DNA of 46,787 bases from CAYLNK01 sp964384675 (lineage in GTDB: Bacteria > Acidobacteriota > Thermoanaerobaculia > UBA5066). The stretch lies in assembly GCA_964384675.1 (NCBI GenBank), contig CAYLNK010000010.1:1-46787 (forward strand). Reading direction: 5' to 3'. The notes below the pieces were generated by a model. It was not told where the DNA came from. It saw nothing but the letters and a program-made list of their open reading frames with translations, and did no database searches. Within the stretch, counting starts at the first letter, position 1, and each line of letters opens with the position of its first letter. Shown one piece after another: positions 44,045 to 46,787 of the stretch. Made by a program: the position numbers and the translations under genes.

Positions 44045-45363
44045 TTCACCGGATTATCGGGTCTGGACGCGTGGACGGCCGCCAGGCGGTCACATTCGGC
44101 CCGGAGCGCGTCCCGCTCGCGGCGCAGCCTCTCGAGCGGGTCCCGTCCGGTGAAGAGCCGCGCGAGGAGCCGCCGGTACTCCCCCTCGTCCCGGTCGAGG
44201 GCCTCGAAGTACCAGAGGGAGAGGAGTCCGGCGAGGGGAAGGACCACGGCCGCACCGAGCATTCCGGACATGCCGAGGAGCCGGTGGACGAGGAGGAGCT
44301 CGAGGCCATACGTGACGGGGAACGCCACGAGGCCGACGACGATCTTGTAGAGCGCGATCACGTCGAGCCCGCCCCGCGTCCCCACGATCCGGAGCGCGAG
44401 GACGCCAGAGAGCCGGTACGGCACCCAGAAGGCCGCGAGGCCGAGGAGCGCGAACGGGAGGCCGAGAAGCGTGCGCAGGAGCGAGAGGAGGAGGCGTCCC
44501 GCCACGGCCGGGCGCCCCGCGTCGAGGCTCCCCGGAGCCAGGCCGAGGCGGCGGAGGAGCCGGTCGAGGGCGCGCGCCCGGCGCGCGACGGTGCGCACCA
44601 CCCCGGGCTCCACCCTCTCGAGGGCCGAGTAGGCGTCGAGGAGGAGGCGGCGGTTGCGGAACGTCCGCTCCAGCGTCGGCGGGCCGTCCGACAGCTTCTC
44701 GCCGTAGAGCGACTCGACGGCGGCCACGACCCGGTGCTCGTCCCAGCTCCGCGCGTTGAGCGTGACGGACGCGAGCCCGGCGCGGATCGATTCGGTGGTC
44801 GCCTCCACCTCGCGGTCGGACGGCACCGCCACACGCTCCCCCGCGACGACCAGCACGTCGGAACGGAACTCGTCCTTGCGCGTGAAGAAGAGCCCGAGCG
44901 GCACGACCGTCACGTCGCGCTCCACCATGCGCAGGATCCGCGCGGCCCCGGTCTTCACGGCGCCCAGGGCGGGCTCGGAATGCGAGCGTCCCTCCGGGAA
45001 GATCAGCACGACGCCGCCTTCGCGCAGGACCGCGGCGAGGCGCTCGAACGACTCCTCGTTCCGCGCCTTGCCTCCCGTCTCACCCTCCTTCTCCACGTCG
45101 ACGCGCCGCACGATCGGCACCACGCCGAGCGCCTGGAGGACGGGTCGGAGCGCGGGGACCTTCCAGAGCGTGGACTTCGCCACGAACGTCACCGGGCGGT
45201 CCACCGCGGCGATCACCAGCATCGGATCGACCAGGCTGTTGAAGTGGTTCGCCAGGAGGAGCGCCGGCCCTTCGGCCGGGATCCGCTCGAAGCCGGACGT
45301 CTCGAAGCGGCGGTAGAAGAGGCCGATCAGGAGGCGGACGAGCCCGACGATCGCCGCGCGCAC
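44041..45363 (-). CDS. PlsC-like phospholipid/glycerolipid acyltransferase
   Basis: A 440-residue membrane-associated acyltransferase starting at GTG. Motif I reads NHFNSLVDP (H-x5-D rather than the common H-x4-D), as I recall from the eukaryotic SCT1/GAT-like branch. Motif III is FPEGRSHSEP. About residues 1-230 form the catalytic domain; 265-380 contain several hydrophobic segments (LLLSLLRTLLGLPFALLGLA, VLPLAGLLSLWYFEAL). An arginine-rich helical C-terminus follows. The likely role is acylation of glycerol 3-phosphate or lysophosphatidate in membrane lipid synthesis; the exact acceptor is uncertain. It starts 1 bp after the MFS gene stop. Confidence 0.88.
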   Translation of the reverse strand: MRAAIVGLVRLLIGLFYRRFETSGFERIPAEGPALLLANHFNSLVDPMLVIAAVDRPVTFVAKSTLWKVPALRPVLQALGVVPIVRRVDVEKEGETGGKARNEESFERLAAVLREGGVVLIFPEGRSHSEPALGAVKTGAARILRMVERDVTVVPLGLFFTRKDEFRSDVLVVAGERVAVPSDREVEATTESIRAGLASVTLNARSWDEHRVVAAVESLYGEKLSDGPPTLERTFRNRRLLLDAYSALERVEPGVVRTVARRARALDRLLRRLGLAPGSLDAGRPAVAGRLLLSLLRTLLGLPFALLGLAAFWVPYRLSGVLALRIVGTRGGLDVIALYKIVVGLVAFPVTYGLELLLVHRLLGMSGMLGAAVVLPLAGLLSLWYFEALDRDEGEYRRLLARLFTGRDPLERLRRERDALRAECDRLAAVHASRPDNPVK

Positions 45364-45364
45364 G

Positions 45365-46687
45365 TCACCCCTCGGCGGGCTCCGGGAACTTCACCCTCAG
45401 GAAGGCCGCAATGGCCCCGAGGAGGACCAGGAAGAGGACGAAGAGACCGGCCCGGTAGCCGTCCGGGCTCTTGTCGGGGAACCGCGACAGCGTGAACGCC
45501 CAGACGAAGGGGCCGAGCACCGACGCGGCCTCGCCGGCGAGCGTGAAGAAGCCGAAGAACTCCGTCATCCGCTCCTTCGGGACCAGGGCGATCAGGCCGA
45601 GCCGCGAGGTGACCTTGATTCCGCCCAGACCGATCCCGGCCAGGATCCCGACCACGTAGAACGTCTGGCGGTCCCGGATGACCATCGCCAGGACGAAGAC
45701 GAGGACCCAATTGGCGAGCGCCACGATCGTCGCGGTGCGGATCGTCACCCGCTGACACAGGGCGCCGTACAGGAGCCCGCCCACGACCGCGACCGCGGTG
45801 CAGATCAGGAGGAACGTGAGGACCTGGGTGTCCGAGTACCCGATCGCGAACCTCGAGTACGTCCCCATCTGGATCTGGATCGTGTGGATCACGTCGATGT
45901 AGAGGAAGTTGGAGGCGAGGAACCAGAGGAGCGCCGGCGTCCCGGGAAGGGACCGGATGGTGCGGAGCACGTCCGAGAGCGGCGAGCCGGAGCCCCCCAT
46001 CGACGGGACCGCACGCGGGAGCCGTGCGAGGAAGAGGAGCGGAGCCGCCGCGACGAGCCAGAGGAGAGCCGTGGGGACGTACGCGTTCACCCTCACGAAC
46101 GACGGGTCCCCCGGCACCACCGGGGCCACCGAGAGCGCCCGGCAGACCGTCTGGACGAAGCCCGGCATCCGGTCCCGGAACGCGCCCGAGATGAACGGCA
46201 GGACGAGGGCCATCCCCAGGAGCGACCCGAGGTAGCCGGCGGCGACTCCGAAGCCGGAGACGCGTCCCTGCGTGGTCTCGTCGCTCACGTCCGGGAGGAG
46301 CGCGTTGTAGAAGACGTAGGCCGACTGGAAGGCGATGTTGGCGATCGCGAAGAAGAGGAGCACCCGCGCCACGGGGCCGGGCGCGGCCACCAGCATCACC
46401 CCGGCGGTGCCGAGCAGCACGGCGGGGATGAGGAACGGCCGCTTGCCGTGACGGTCCGCGAGGCTGCCGAGGATCGGCGCCGCGATCGCGACCACCGCCA
46501 TCGAGAGGCCGAACGCCATCGAGAACTTCTCGTTCCCGCGCGGCACGCGGGACGCGATGTCCACGGGCAGGTGGAGCGACAGGAGGTTCATCGCCACCGC
46601 GGTCGCCCCGAGCTCGTAGAGCGACCACGCCGTCACCGTGCCCGCACCGGCCCTCACGCGCCGGCCGCCGGCGCCGCCGGACGGCAT
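45365..46687 (-). CDS. MFS transporter (Atg22/UMF1-like)
   Basis: A 440-residue transporter with about twelve hydrophobic segments. The ATG at 46687 overlaps the stop of the rhomboid gene (TGATG), which decides the start; the longer frame is antisense-like extension. The first helix begins VTAWSLYELGATAVAMNLLS, reminiscent of the W.LYD.A.S.F motif of Atg22/UMF1 proteins. The MFS loop motif GSLADRHGKRPFL follows helix 2. Later motifs include ANIAFQSAYVFYNALLPDVS and SRLGLIALVPKERMTEFFG. The substrate is unknown. Confidence 0.9.
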   Translation of the reverse strand: MPSGGAGGRRVRAGAGTVTAWSLYELGATAVAMNLLSLHLPVDIASRVPRGNEKFSMAFGLSMAVVAIAAPILGSLADRHGKRPFLIPAVLLGTAGVMLVAAPGPVARVLLFFAIANIAFQSAYVFYNALLPDVSDETTQGRVSGFGVAAGYLGSLLGMALVLPFISGAFRDRMPGFVQTVCRALSVAPVVPGDPSFVRVNAYVPTALLWLVAAAPLLFLARLPRAVPSMGGSGSPLSDVLRTIRSLPGTPALLWFLASNFLYIDVIHTIQIQMGTYSRFAIGYSDTQVLTFLLICTAVAVVGGLLYGALCQRVTIRTATIVALANWVLVFVLAMVIRDRQTFYVVGILAGIGLGGIKVTSRLGLIALVPKERMTEFFGFFTLAGEAASVLGPFVWAFTLSRFPDKSPDGYRAGLFVLFLVLLGAIAAFLRVKFPEPAEG

Positions 46688-46787
46688 CACGAGCGGAGCC
46701 TCACCGACGCCGCGGGGCGCCGCCTCGGGCGCATCAAGAAGACGAGCGCGAGGCCGGCCACGAAGCCGCCGACGTGCGCCCACCAGG
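46687..46787 (-). CDS. rhomboid family intramembrane serine protease (C-terminal end only)
   Basis: Only the last 32 residues are in the window. They read WWAHVGGFVAGLALVFLM and then a basic tail (RPRRRPAASVRLRS). WAHVGGFVAG is the conserved last catalytic helix of rhomboid proteases, with the histidine of the Ser-His dyad. The TGA overlaps the ATG of the MFS gene, so it heads the minus-strand operon seen here. Confidence 0.8.
   Translation of the reverse strand, partial: WWAHVGGFVAGLALVFLMRPRRRPAASVRLRS

Overview
The window is a 46.8-kb stretch of GC-rich (by eye well above 60%) bacterial chromosome with dense, mostly operonic coding. Long secreted proteins with carboxypeptidase-regulatory-like repeats, FG-GAP propeller proteins, an ECF sigma factor paired with a FecR-type anti-sigma factor and a HacA-like short LeuC together suggest an uncultured Acidobacteriota-type organism (for example Thermoanaerobaculia). 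This placement is an inference from gene content; there is no rRNA gene to confirm it.

Left part (1-17.3 kb). A giant secreted multidomain surface protein (at least 3046 residues, cut by the window edge) is divergent from pheA (chorismate mutase/prephenate dehydratase) and a DAHP synthase, both of aromatic amino acid synthesis. A minus-strand set of exported proteins follows: a Tat-exported intradiol dioxygenase-like protein, a YceI protein and a small secreted protein. It is divergent from the ECF sigma/FecR pair. Next comes a compositionally distinct islet with an intact Fic protein translationally coupled to a decayed SNF2-type helicase pseudogene.

Middle part (17.3-31.4 kb). groES-groEL lies under a clear sigma-70 promoter plus CIRCE operator and ends in strong hairpins. 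Upstream is a DegT-family sugar aminotransferase gene, preceded by four tandem paralogous genes for secreted proteins of about 870 residues. Each carries exactly seven DxDxDG calcium-loop repeats (a predicted seven-bladed propeller closed by a conserved cysteine pair) followed by two copies of a roughly 240-residue module. Two of the four share a 464-bp tract with no difference that I can find, a sign of gene conversion or recent duplication.

Right part (31.4-46.8 kb). A LysR regulator is divergent from a branched-chain amino acid supercluster, leuA-leuC-leuD-leuB-ilvD-ilvB-ilvN-ilvC-ilvE. Between leuB and ilvD lies the most striking element: a 42-codon leader peptide very rich in Val, Leu and Ile codons. 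Its start overlaps the leuB stop codon. It is followed by mutually exclusive antiterminator and terminator hairpins, a classical attenuator architecture for the ilv genes. Convergent to ilvE is a tightly packed minus-strand operon: rhomboid protease (cut by the window end), MFS transporter, PlsC-type acyltransferase and AI-2E-family permease.
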